From Pachyseris speciosa (lineage: Eukaryota > Cnidaria > Anthozoa > Scleractinia > Pachyseridae): 64,000 bases of DNA. The stretch is from NCBI GenBank assembly GCA_016490735.1, contig JAEMWC010000165.1, positions 591,001 through 655,000 of the forward strand. The letters are read 5' to 3'. The notes beneath the pieces are model-generated. The model had not been told where the DNA came from, made no database searches, and saw only the letters and a program-made list of their open reading frames with translations. Position 1 is the first letter of the stretch; each line of letters starts with the position of its first letter. Below are positions 29,521 to 40,369 of the stretch, piece after piece. The translations under genes were made by a program, and so were the position numbers.

Positions 29521-30883
29521 GTCTATTATTGGAAACAGTGTGATGGACTGAAATAATATTGAGGGAATTCCTTTTTTTGCTATTCACCGATTAGATACTT
29601 ATCCATACATGTATTGCAAAAACAGAATTATTTCTTATTTATTTGTTCCCTCCCCTCCCATCCCATGACACAACAAACCAACGAATTAGCATAGTCACGT
29701 TCAATGTAACGCAAGACAGCAGGCGAAATTATTCTTGTTGGTTAAATATAACGGTCCGCGATGTTGAGTTTGTAGCTTGGAAACTTTGAAGAACGTAGCC
29801 GCATGAAAACCATCAATGATGGAAAGAAAATTGCAGAAAGTAGTACCATTGAATAGGGTCGCTTGTGTTTGCTGGAAGCATTCAGAACATTTTCTCCGTG
29901 GGCAGGCCGTGAGTGTATGTTTGCATGTGGTTGTTTCAAAATTATTAGCATAATGTATTTTATGTTTGTGTGTCCCCTCAAGGTGCATATAATATCTACA
30001 ATTACCAAATTGCAAAACTTTAACTTTAGAATTTGATATTTTCCATCTCGTGGTTCACAACGTGAATTAACGAAATTTATTCAATAGACTACTTTATACA
30101 ACCACCAATGTTTACTTTGTGGGTCTCGCAAGGCCATAAAGACTGATCACGTTTATCCAACGTTTTACCACAACACAAGATTTTTATTGCATACAATCAT
30201 TAAACGAAGTTAAGACCCATTGTTTAGAAGGCCAGTAAAAGAATCTGAACGGGAAAAAAAATATCTTTTCGCCGATTTTTAAATTATGCAAATGACTTTG
30301 ACACCAACGATAATTATGTAAACACATGGATTTTCGTCAATTTTGAGCTCGTGGTGTGTCGAAGCTAAGGTGATACCCGCCGGTTTGAAGCGATATACCA
30401 GTTCATTGGAGTATAGAGTTTGCTCTGATGTGGTTTTTTATCACGATTTAGACCAAACTTTTGAGATTTCTTTCCTTTCATTTGGTTATTTTTCGATATG
30501 CAAATTAAGGCTCAAGAGAAGGGTGTCTTCTAATCACGCTGGAATGCGTAAGATTTTCTTGTAAGTTTCTACATTTTGTCTGTGAACTAACTAACTAAAT
30601 ACACCTTGTAACTTGTAGCAAAATAGAATTCAGTGAGCTAGATTTCTGTAGTCAGAGCGCGCTTGACAAAATCTGTGAAATTTACACTTTCGATCGCTAT
30701 CAGTTCGGGCAGGTGAGCCAAAATTCAATTTGGGCCTGTGGCAGCTCAAAAATAAAGAATTGGAAAATAATTATAGCATTTTTTAAACATGTGTACCAAA
30801 CCCTTTTCGTGCTCAAAATATAAAGGAAAACTTTTTTTGGTCGCCAAGTCGAGAGGACCGCTTTTAGCGGGACTGCCTCTTAA

Positions 30884-31953
30884 TACCTGCAGCTACCAGT
30901 ACTACAACTCCAGTGCCAACAGCTGGCACTGCTGGTTTATCAGCATCACCATTTCCTACCGAGCTGTTGACTCAAATTGCGTCACAAGTCACTACGGAGG
31001 TCACCACGCAGTTGCGTCTCTTGCTGACCGTGACTCAAAACAATCAGGAACAGATCCAGGCGTGGGGAATTTTCCGCTGAACACGGTCGAGGTACCATTG
31101 GGCCAAGCGTCGCTGACTGGAGATCATGAACAGGCTGGAGGGACATCTCGGCCACATTCAGTGCAACTACCGCAAGGTCTGCCAACTGAGGCCAGGAATC
31201 AAGTTCAAGCAGCAGTCCACTAAGTCCACTCCTCGTTGGCAGGTGAGGCTGGATATGTACCTGGGGCCGCCAAGCCCACTGAACTGTTTACGTCAGTCAA
31301 TTTACCTGTCGATGCTCGGGTCCCTGCCAAGCTTAAAACTAAAATCTGCCATTCAAAATTCTGGAGAGGGCTCATCTCCGTCCTTGGCACTTGAGCCCTT
31401 GAACAAGGCCAAGCGGATTACCTCTATTGACACCTGGTTACAGGCTTTCCACATTTTTGTGGGTATTTATGTTGGGCGTTACCCTCATGAGGCTCCTGGT
31501 TTAATGAAATATGGGGCAACTATACAGGATTTGGCTCCCAGGGGACACAACTGGCGATTTTATGATGAGAATTTTCGTTTTTTAAGGCAGTCCCCAGCCA
31601 CGTCACTTCCCTTGGGTAATATTCACATGGAGCTATGGCTCAGATCACAGGGCACCCCTAAAAAATCACCATCTCTGATCGGTTCCTTGAAATCGGGTTC
31701 CACAAATTCCATTATTATTCCTAGAGGATATTGTTTCAAATTCCACAAGGGCGGTGATTGTTCGGGGTGTCCTTTCAAACATTTATGTCCCAAATGTGAG
31801 GGCCCCCACCGGGCTCTCCATTGTAATTTTCGTGCCGTGGAAAGAATACAACTAGGTTACAACTCTCGGTTTCGGGGCCCCAGTAAGCCCTCCGACAGCC
31901 AGACCCTGCCCCAGTCCAAGTCGTCAACGCCTACCAACACCCGTAAACAATAA
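30884..31953 (+). pseudogene. Ngaro-like gag, 3' part
   Basis: Continues the gag ORF from the TTAA insertion site with LTQIASQVTTEVTTQL, then needs two frame changes (near 31,075 and 31,300). The C-terminal portion has TSIDTWLQAFHIFVGIY, NWRFYDENFRFLRQ and a Cys/His-rich end CFKFHKGGDCSGC...CPKC...H, a zinc-knuckle-like cluster (about 31,730-31,835) as in DIRS-type gag proteins. It would package element RNA. Ends at 31,951-31,953. Confidence 0.65.
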
Positions 31954-33512
31954 TAGATTGCTCTCCTTTCTTTCTGGGTATGATCCCTTCAATTGTGGAA
32001 TTTTTATACAGTGGCTTTACAAGGGGGTTCCCCTTACATTATGATGGCTCTCGTGCTTCATATCATGCACCAAATTTACTTTCCGCCATTCAAAATCCAT
32101 CTGCAGTTGATGCTAAAATTAGTAATGAACTTGAGGCCCATAGGCTTGCAGGGCCTTTCTCCTCTCCACCTTTTTCAGTTTTTCGTGTTTCTCCACTCGG
32201 TCTGGTACCTAAGAAAACGGAGGGTGAATTTCGCTTGATTCATCACCTCTCATACCCTAAGGGGTGTTCTTTGAATGATGGCATTCCTGCCGAGTTTACC
32301 AGGGTTTCTTATGCCACAGTCGAGGATGCTATTCGTCTAATTCAATATGTAGGACCAGGGTGTTTTCTTGCTAAAACCGATATCAAGAATGCTTTTCGGA
32401 TAGTTCCCATTCAACCCCAAGATTATCACTTATTGGGTATCTGTTGGCAGGGTTTGTATTATTATGACCGCTGTATGCCTATGGGTTGTTCAAGTTCCTG
32501 TAAAACCTTTGAAATGCTTTCGACCGCTGTTGAATGGATTGCCCAAAAGAAATTACACATAGAGTTTATTTTGCATCTGTTAGATGATTTTTTTAATTGT
32601 TTCTCACACTGAGGACACTTGTAACAAACAATTGCAGTTATTTTTGATGCTCTGTAGTCACTTGGGTATCCCCATGGCCCCCGAGAAAACTGTCAGTCCA
32701 TCGACAACCACGACGTTTGCGGGCATCGAGTTAGATTCTGTTTTGATGGAAGCGCGGTTATCTCAGGAGAAACTTACTAAGTGCCAGGAATTGATTTCAA
32801 CTTTTCTTAGGCGTCGGAAAGTTACTCTCAAAGAAGTGCAGTCCTTAGTGGGGTTACTCAATTTTGCTTGTACCGTAGTAGGCCCTGGTCGGGCCTTCCT
32901 CCGTCGCTCGATTGACCTCACCCTGGGCATTAGAAGCTCCATTTTCTTCTTCGTCTTTCTAGGGAAGTTAAAGAGGACCTTAAGGGTTGGCAAAATTTTT
33001 TGACTGACTTCAATTGGCGGGCCTTTTTTCTTTCTGAAGTTTGGAATAATTCTCACCAACTAGAATTATTCAGTGATGCCTCTAGTTCCCTCGGTTATGG
33101 GGCCATTTTTGGTTGTAAGTGGTGCTATGGAGAGTGGCCAGTTAGTTGGAGACATCGGAATATTGCTATTTTAGAATGCTATCCAATTGTGTTGAGGTTA
33201 CATTTGTGGGGAAGAGAGATGAGTAATCGCCGCATCTTGTTTTTTACGGATAATGAGACGCTAGTTCATGTGATTAATAAGCAATCTTGTCGGGATAAGG
33301 ATTTGATGTTCTTTGTTTGTAGACTAGTACTAGTGTGTTTGTCTCATAATATTGTTTTCAAAGCTAAACACATTCCAGGCGTGAAAAACAAATTAGCTGA
33401 TTCGTTGTCTCGGTTACAATTGCAGACCTTCCATCAACTGGCACCAGCTTCCATGCATCCATCTCCAACAGAAATCCCCCTGCATCTGCAGCCGCTCAAT
33501 TGGCAAACATAG
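31949..33512 (+). pseudogene. Ngaro-like reverse transcriptase and RNase H
   Basis: RT fingers and palm: PLGLVPKKTEGEFRLIHHL, DIKNAFRIVPIQPQDY, MPMGCSSSCKTFE, and the active site reads LLDDFF near 32,577-32,595, followed directly by a frameshift. The thumb part IPMAPEKT...TTTFAGIELD continues in the next frame to 33,003, and RNase H follows in a third: LELFSDASSSLGYGA, FFTDNETLVHVIN and HIPGVKNKLADSLSRL, with the catalytic Asp and Glu residues. The overall sequence is typical of DIRS-group RTs. It ends at 33,512 overlapping the recombinase start. Confidence 0.85.
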
Positions 33513-34423
33513 CATCCTTTTTGTTGCGTTCAAGTCTCCAGCCATCTTCTATGCCGACATACAAGCGTGCATGGCAACTTTTCCATCAGTTTCATCATTG
33601 TGTATTCCAGTCTCCTTGTGGCCCCTTGCCTATTTCACCACCAGTTATTGTCCTCTTTATAGCTTATTTGTTTGATTCTCATTATGCCCCATCCACTGTC
33701 ACCACTTATATTTCCGCGCTGGGCTGTTCTCATAAGCTTATGGGTTTTTCGGACCCTGCAAAAATTTTCTACATCGCTCAAATGCTCAAGGATTATAATA
33801 AAGTGGGTTTCCGTTTAGATAGCCGGCTACCCATCACCCCACCTATTTTGGACAGGTTGATATCGGTTGCTGATCGTCTTCAAGGCTCTCCTTATCAAGT
33901 TAGTCAATTCCGGGCAATGTGTTCCGTTGCGTTTTTTGCATTTTTGCGTAGAGGTGAAATAAATCTAGGCTCAGGGCGATGAGCTAACCTTCCCCTACAG
34001 CTTTACCAACTTACTAAATTGCTGAATCCAGAAGGTGCACTAGTAGCTTACAAGCTGACTTTTGGGAATTTTAAGCATAATTACAATCGTCACCCTTGGT
34101 CAATTGTTATCTCTCGTCGGCCTCGTTCTTGTCCAGTCGAATAATTGTCCAATTACTTAGCTATGCGGGGTTATGGTCCAGGTCCCATTTTCATCACAGG
34201 GGATGGGTTGCCCATTTCTCGATCTACTTTTTCTGCGCAACTTTCAATGGCAGTCAGTTTATGTGGGCTCGCCCTCTCTCGTTACAAAGGTCATAGCTTT
34301 CGCATTTGTGCTGCCCCGCATGCTGCAGATCAGGGGTTTTCTGATGCTCAGATTCGCTTACTGGGGCGTTGGAAGTCCAACGCCTTTCAGAAATACATAA
34401 GGCTGTTTAGCCTTTCTTGTTAG
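33500..34423 (+). pseudogene. Tyrosine recombinase of the Ngaro-like element
   Basis: The N-terminal core-binding part begins with the ATG at 33,500 (SFLLRSSLQPSSMPTYKRAW, YAPSTVTTYISALG). The first catalytic Arg is in FFAFLRRGEI (about 33,940). After a frame change near 33,970-34,145 the catalytic end reads HSFRICAAPHAADQGFSDAQ, then LLGRWKSNAF and KYIR, giving the H-x-x-R, the Trp/His position and the nucleophilic Tyr. It replaces the rve integrase: circular cDNA is recombined into the target. The stop is at 34,421-34,423. Inactive here because of the frame changes. Confidence 0.85.
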
Positions 34424-34439
34424 CATAATGCGATTGTCA

Positions 34440-35100
34440 GATGGGCCTGAGGGTACAGTTAGCAGGGGCGGCTGTATTGTCGGGCCCCCTCTGTTTGGTA
34501 TTTTTTAGTTATCATATGGTGTTGGTGGGCGTTGTGTTTAGGTTACTGATAGCATGGGTGACTCTATCATTGAGTTGGACAGGTGGGCCCCGAGGGCACC
34601 GTTAGCATGGGCAGCTGTGTTGTCGGCCCCTCTCTCCGGCCCTGTCCGTAGTTCACTTTGCAGTTGTGATTCAGCTCGCATGGGCGGCTGTTTCTACTTT
34701 GTAATTTAGTATTATTTAATCCTTATTGTTTCATTGAGTTGGTCAGATGGGCCTGAGGGCACAGTTAGCATGGGCAGCTGTGTTGTCGGGCCCCTCTCTT
34801 CAGTCCTACATCAATCATACTCCGATGTTAATTCACGTTGCAGTTGTGATTCAGCTTGCATGGGCGGCTGTTTCCATCTTGTAATTTAGTATTTATTCAT
34901 TCTCAATGAACTACTGTTTGTTCGTTCAGTCTGCATGGGCAGCTGTCGCACAACCTTTGTTTGTTAATGTTGGTATACAGTTTGCAAGGGCGGCTGTTCC
35001 ACCAACATTGTTTTTAACCCTTCCGTATTAGAATTTGCTTCACTTTGCCCGGCTCGCAGTTAGTATGAGCGGCTGCCTCACTAAAATCTCCATTACACTA
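34440..35100 (+). repeat. Irregular repeats of GCATGGGCGGCTGT
   Basis: At least nine copies of a GCATGGGC(G/A)GCTGT word, often preceded by CAGCTT or GTTAG, at irregular spacing of 40-150 bases, between the recombinase ORF and B1. Larger blocks such as GGTCAGATGGGCCTGAGG and TTGTCGGGCCCCTCTCT are also repeated. No ORF. Confidence 0.8.
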
Positions 35101-35238
35101 TTTTCTGGGCTGCTATTTTCGCCCTGGCTCGTTCCGTAATTTCGTTACTTCATAGTCTTCCTGGTATTCCCCCTGTAAAATTTTCTCGGCTGCGCTTGCC
35201 TGGGATGGGGCAGCATATGTCTGTCATATGCTTATGGC

Positions 35239-35446
35239 GTTTTCAGTGCCCTCACTTTTACTGGGCCAGAATATAAATTAATCATTTAATGAAATTTGAT
35301 TTTTTAATAAAAGCGGCTATGGGCCTTCGTCCATAGCCATTTAAGTCAAAACTCTCTTGTTTTCATTCATTGCCCAGTAAACCGAGCTCAGGCACGGCAG
35401 TCTTTCTGGGGGAGTAGATTTAAGGTTAAAGAGGGAAGGCATAAAG
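35239..35446 (+). repeat. B1 repeat of the Ngaro-like element
   Basis: About 208 bases from GTTTTCAGTGCCCTCAC to GGCATAAA, repeated at 35,701-35,908. It contains the hairpin GGCTATGG-GCCTTCGT-CCATAGCC and AATAAAAG, a possible polyadenylation signal. Confidence 0.85.
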
Positions 35447-35604
35447 AAAATATTTGCACGAAAATAGGATTTTTATGCCTTAACTCTGCGTGATTTGTAA
35501 ATAACAATAGTACTGTGTCTTGAGGAGGAGATTATCGCAGTTGAAGGAACCCCGCTTCAGTGTTTTGGATCACGTGACTATTCAGTCCTTGTGCAAGCGT
35601 GTCA

Positions 35605-35643
35605 TTCGTCCCGCGTCTTACACCGATTGAGACGTGTTTGTTG
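35605..35643 (+). repeat. A2 repeat of the Ngaro-like element
   Basis: Copy of A1 (21,474), flanked by B1 and B2 as expected for split direct repeats. Confidence 0.75.
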
Positions 35644-35700
35644 CTCCCTCCTCCTTCCCAGGTCCTGTCCACTTTGTCTAGTTCATTTGTGTTTAAGTAT

Positions 35701-35908
35701 GTTTTCAGTGCCCTCACCTTTACTGGGCCAGAATATAAATTAATCATTTAATGAAATTTGATTTTTTAATAAAAGCGGCTATGGGCCTTCGTCCATAGCC
35801 ATATAAGTACAAACTCTCTTGTTTTCATTCATTGCCCAGTAAACGGAGCTCAGGCAAGGCAGTCTTTCTGGGGGAGTAGATTTAAGGTTAGAGAGGGAAG
35901 GCATAAAA
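35701..35908 (+). repeat. B2 repeat of the Ngaro-like element
   Basis: Second copy of B, about 97 % identical to B1 by eye, ending where LINE coding sequence resumes. Confidence 0.85.
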
Positions 35909-35910
35909 AG

Positions 35911-36712
35911 ATAAAAGGTACTTAACCAATTGGAGACCAATCTCGCTAATCAATGTAGTGAGGTGAGGGCACTGAAAACATGTTAAAATAGGTTCAAAAG
36001 CCATAGCTAAAAGATTAGAGACAGTCTTGCCGAACATTATACATTATAATCAATGTGCGCATGTGAAAGGCAGAACAATTTTTAATGCAATTAGAACAGT
36101 TGAAGATATTATGAAATTTACGGAAAGATACTGTATTAATGGTATTATGATTTGTATTGATTTTAAGAAAGCCTTTGATACTGTAAGTCGAAACTTTTTG
36201 TTTAAAACCCTTCAAGCTTTCGGCTTTGGATACTCATTTATTCAGTGGATTCACACATTCAATAAGAACATATCAAGCTGTGTCCTTAATAACGGCTTTT
36301 CTACTGCACCTTTTTCAGTTCAACGTGGAGTAAGGCAGGGAGACCCACTCTCTGCTTACTTGTTTATTATTGTGCTAGAAATTTTATGTATTAGTATTCG
36401 GAGGAGCAAAGATATTCAAGAAATTACAGTAGATACCGAGGAGATGAAGTTGGGGCTGTTTGCTGATGATTTGACTGGCTTTTTAAAGAACGATAATTCT
36501 CTTCAAAAACTTTTAGAACTTGTAGAAGCTTTTGGAGAATGTTCAGGCCTCAGGATTAACCATGGTAAGTCTGAGGTGATGTTATTCGGAAACAGTGAAC
36601 GCTCCTCTTTAAGAAATGGTACCGAAATTAAAAACCTTAAAATTAAACACTCAGTAAAGATTTTGGGAGTTCACTTCACCTACGACTCGCGTGCCAAACG
36701 AAAGTTGAATTT
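35911..36712 (+). pseudogene. LINE reverse transcriptase core
   Basis: RT landmarks: HYNQCAHVKGRTIFNAI, ICIDFKKAFDTVSRNFLF (motif A), VRQGDPLSAYLFIIVLE (motif B), LGLFADDLTGF (motif C, about 36,450-36,480), SGLRINHGKSEVM and VKILGVHF. This is the usual L1-type set. The reading is open from 36,027 until the insertion at about 36,713. Confidence 0.85.
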
Positions 36713-37668
36713 GATGTTACCTCTATTAAAGGGACTATGTCAGCTAGGGCACATGCACAATAGGGACCGGCTGGCACTAATTTGCATACAGCTCATCACA
36801 ACGGTCTCGCCCGCCCGGACGCCAGCCATTGTTTCCTACGTGCCGACAACACTTTCATACAACGCGGAGAGAAGAATTTACGTGCCTGTTTTTTCGAAAT
36901 CATGGAAATTGTCATTGCTGTTGTCGAAAGCGAGTCTATTGTGGTGAGTCTAGCCTGTCTATTCGCGTTGTATGTTGTCTGACGTGAATACTACTATCAT
37001 TTTCCAGCATTTTCTCTTCGGATCGATTGCGGCAAACACTTTTGATGACAGTGACTTACTTTGTTTCCCTTTGGTTTTTAGACCGATCCTTGCATCTGCA
37101 AGAATACTTGTTCTCGAAAAACTACCTTAAAAACCAATGGTTTTCCCTGCAAAACTGCAAAGTGCTTTGCACCAATTTATGTACTTGTGGCACGAAGAAA
37201 TTAAAGTCATGTCAAAACAAACCGCTAAGCTTGAATGTCTTATCAAATGCAAGGCATCAAAGAAGATGTCCCGCGAACCTGGAATCGGTGGAATAACCGC
37301 ACTTTAATCTCGCCGATACCCAAGAAGAATAAATTAAACAATCCAGACAAATCCTCTGATTTCCACGTTCCCAAACTTTGCGTCTGACGGCGTTGCTGTC
37401 GTAAATTCTCTTTCGTCCGCTGCCAACACAACGACCGCCGCTAGTAGACATCACAATTCCACGAAAATAATTCTTCCAAAGCCAAATCTCAAAAAGATAT
37501 TGCTACAAAAGCCGTCTGTATTTCCTTAAGACTGATTGTGAACAAAAACTTCCTCAATTTTTCTCAAGATTAACTCGATTCAAACAGATGAAATCAGCTA
37601 CTTGGAACCTTCGACAGCATTTGAAAAAGTTGGGCTAACGTTTTCAAAAGTTTTCTGACCAACTCGCG
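36713..37668. mobile_element. Unclassified ~0.95-kb insertion in the LINE
   Basis: LINE coding stops after TTTGATG at 36,712 and resumes after TTGGATG at about 37,669, suggesting an imperfect 7-8 base duplication. The inserted DNA starts TTACCTCTATTAAAGGGACT and has no clear terminal inverted repeat. ORFs inside (37,027-37,296 and others) match no family I know. Confidence 0.5.
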
Positions 37669-39134
37669 CATGCGTGTTGGATGATATAGTTCCTTTAAAC
37701 AGAAAATGCACATCTGGAGATGGCGAGATCTTACGATATTTGGCCGAATTCTAATTGTTAAGACATTCATAATTCCTATTTTCTTGTATAGGGCGAGTAT
37801 GGTATGTTGCGATCAAGAATTTGTAAAGGAGGTGAATAAAATTATTTTCGATTTCATTTTGGAAGGGTAAAGACAAAATTAAGCGTTCTGTTCTCGTCGG
37901 CGATATTGAGGATGGTGGACTTAAAGCTCCTCATTTGAATTCCCTGATTGAGACACAGAGAGTTATGTGCTGTAAGAAATTAGCAAGCGATGAACCAAGT
38001 AGCTGGAAGATTATTCTATTGCATTACTTAAAACCATTTGGAGGTAAATTTATCCTTTGCTGCAATTTTGACGTTAAAAGGTTACCGATAAAACTTCCAC
38101 CTTTCTACGAGGATTGCTTAAAGAGCTTTGCAAAATGTTCTGTGGCAAATAATCAATGCGAAGAAATCACTGATGATATAAACGAAATTCTTCAAATTAT
38201 TCTTTGGAATAATAAACTTATTCGTATCAACGGGGAACCTGTATTTTATGAAACATTGGCGGAAAAGGGGATCTTAAAAGAATAGGAGACCTCATTTCTG
38301 AAAACAACAAGTTAATAACTAAATGCAATTTAAGAGAGCTGAACCTTACTCCTTTGGATCAATTTACACTTATTTCTTTGTTAAACGCCCTCCCAAACCA
38401 ATGGCGAGATTCATTAAATAGACCTTTTTACTCTGTTAAAAAGGCTTTTAATTAGCAGGAGCAAATTGTTTTACGTTTAAACGGGCAAAACACCTCGATC
38501 AATAAAGTTGTGTCAAAAACTATTTATATAGAACTCAGAAACAGAGTTATCACCATATCTTCTGCTCAAGAGAAATACAGGAGCTCTTTCATAAATGATA
38601 CCTTTGATTGGCCAGAAATCTATACCTTGCCTCATCGTGTCACCTCGGACACAGAGATGCGTGAATTTCAATTCAAACTGTTAAACAAATACCTAAATTG
38701 GTGTTGGGCCTTCTCCAGTGTGTTCTTTCTGTGGAAAGGAGAACGAATCCCTCGAACATATCTTAATCTATTGCAATTGTGCCAAAGAATTCTGGGCAGA
38801 AGTTATTAAGTGGCTTCGCTCTTTAAACGTAAATATAAATAACCTCAACAAATAAGAAATTATGCTTGGAATGCCAAATTGCGAAGGCGAGTTATTTGTC
38901 AATCACGTATTACTAATCGCTAAACAATATTTTTATTCTTGTTGTTACACAAAAACGTTTCCTACATTTAAAGTTTTTATGTCTAGATTAAGGAAGATTC
39001 AAAATCTTGAATTAGTTATTGCAAAGTCAAAAAATAAGTTATCGCTTCATATAGCGAAATGGGGCAAATTTGACTTACAATTTATGCACCGAGATACTGT
39101 TACGTTTTATATTATCTCTGCTTTTTTGATCTGA
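37669..39134 (+). pseudogene. LINE ORF2 C-terminal region
   Basis: After the insertion come GDGEILRYLAE, then a stretch resembling FWKGKDKIKRSVLVGDIEDG and GGLKAPHLNSLIETQRV, open to 38,285. Further pieces follow in other frames to 39,134. Near 38,715-38,790, in a frame offset from the longest ORF, a Cys-x2-Cys...His...Cys cluster can be read, as at the C-terminus of L1/Tx1 ORF2 proteins. Multiple stops. Confidence 0.7.
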
Positions 39135-39300
39135 AAAGCGTAAGGGTCAGCCATATGTTGTATTGTTGTGTATATGTAGCTGTGTGTGTGTATAATGAAA
39201 TTTAACTACTTTTTGTATTATAAGTGATGTAGCGTAATGTGTATTGTAAGTAGTTTAACAATAATGTTTAAACCTTGTGAAGTCTTATTGACAAAATACT

Positions 39301-40369
39301 GCGATGGATTAAAAGCATAACTGGGAGAGAAGTATTAAGATTTCTGGCCAGGTTATTGAAAGAATGGATAAGTCCTGAATAAACAGTGGATAAGCGTTTA
39401 TTAGTTTCGATACAAATTCTCCATTAGATATTGATTTATCCGCAGGATAACGCTACCCGCTCCTTATTGAACAATTGAGGCCCGAAGTTAATATGGGGAA
39501 TACAGACGTAGAGAGATACAGACAGACTCATTCATAGTTGTCTTCGTCAGGGTTATTCTCTTACAATAATTAATAAAACGTCATCACATCATCATCATCA
39601 CATCTCCCTTATTTAAACGTGATAAAAGTTCGTCTTCTCACCGTCGAAAGACCAAAGCATTATTTACATTTGCGTAAACGTAGCGTAAACAATGTCCTGA
39701 AAGACGCCCTTTATAAATCCTGAGGGCTTCTATAAAACGATAACAACTCTAAAATCCATAAGTGACTGAGCATAAGCAATATTAGAAACATGAAATAACA
39801 GCGGGTTGCAAATATGATTCACGTATAAAATTGATTGTTCTAGTATATTCGTTTCTTAATTATAAATCACGACCTGTGTTAAGCCTATAACATCAGCGCG
39901 GAGAGCAAGGTGTGAATAGTTTATCTAATTGTAAGTGCTTATCATATGATCCGGACTGGCTTACGCCATTGAACGTCGCACCGCTGAAGAAACATGACTG
40001 ATTTTGGTTGCGTCAAAATGCCTTTTGCATCGTTCAAATCTTCAAGGCGTTTTATAACACGTTTCTATTCATATTCATATGATGATTTAATAAGGTCCCA
40101 AAGAATTCCCAGTTTGCGGGCGACTTTAAATTATCCCACAAGCTCGAACTAAATGTAGCAAACAATAGACTAAAAGACCTTGCACTCAAAAACTTTTGTC
40201 TGCTAACTGGAAAAGCAAATACATATCTTCTGTCATGTTCAATTTCAATTTTCACTCACAATATGTCGTGCTTAAACTAACAAGATTCCCAGTAGCCGTG
40301 TACGTTATAGCTGGAAAAAACGAAGGTTCGGGATATCTTCTTTTTCTTTTTTAATTTTTCTAAGGGCAT
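39301..40369. other. No recognisable gene
   Basis: AT-rich spacer. Contains a short CATCAT microsatellite near 39,580-39,603. Nothing else is seen. Confidence 0.5.

Larger units (their letters stand above)
23485..30879. mobile_element. 7,395-bp TTAA-flanked DNA transposon with ~1.35-kb terminal inverted repeats
   Basis: TTAA at 23,481-23,484 and 30,880-30,883 flank ends GAGGCAGTCCCGCTAAAAG and its reverse complement. The left repeat covers 23,485 to about 26,163 (minus the inserted fold-back element), the right one about 29,521 to 30,879; they are nearly identical. TTAA duplication is the hallmark of piggyBac and Kolobok. No transposase is seen in the interior (26.2-29.5 kb), so it is a non-autonomous member. 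Short ORFs mirrored in the two repeats (23,796-24,017 and 30,343-30,564) are by-products of the repeat. Confidence 0.85.
21474..35908 (+). mobile_element. Ngaro/DIRS-like tyrosine-recombinase retrotransposon, interrupted
   Basis: The order is A1 repeat, SGNH hydrolase ORF, minisatellite, gag, RT/RNase H, tyrosine recombinase, second repeat array, then B1, A2 and B2. The split direct repeat arrangement A1...B1-A2-B2 and the lack of an rve integrase identify the Ngaro/PAT branch of DIRS-like elements. It is inserted in the LINE reverse transcriptase, and its own gag is split by a TTAA element. Frameshifts in gag, RT and recombinase show it is inactive. Confidence 0.85.
35909..39300 (+). mobile_element. 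L1/Tx1-like LINE, 3' part
   Basis: Resumes the RT at the block NWRPISLINV and ends in a 3' untranslated region after about 39,130. It carries a 21-base insertion at 35,959-35,979 and a ~0.95-kb insertion at 36,713-37,668. Confidence 0.85.

Noticed and set aside
29701..30015. Cys-rich ORF shared with 25,714-26,103
   Set aside because: Duplicated only because it lies in the terminal inverted repeats; no domain and no start context.
31126..34423. LTR retrotransposon (gypsy or BEL)
   Set aside because: No LTRs, no aspartic protease and no rve integrase; a tyrosine recombinase and split direct repeats are present instead.
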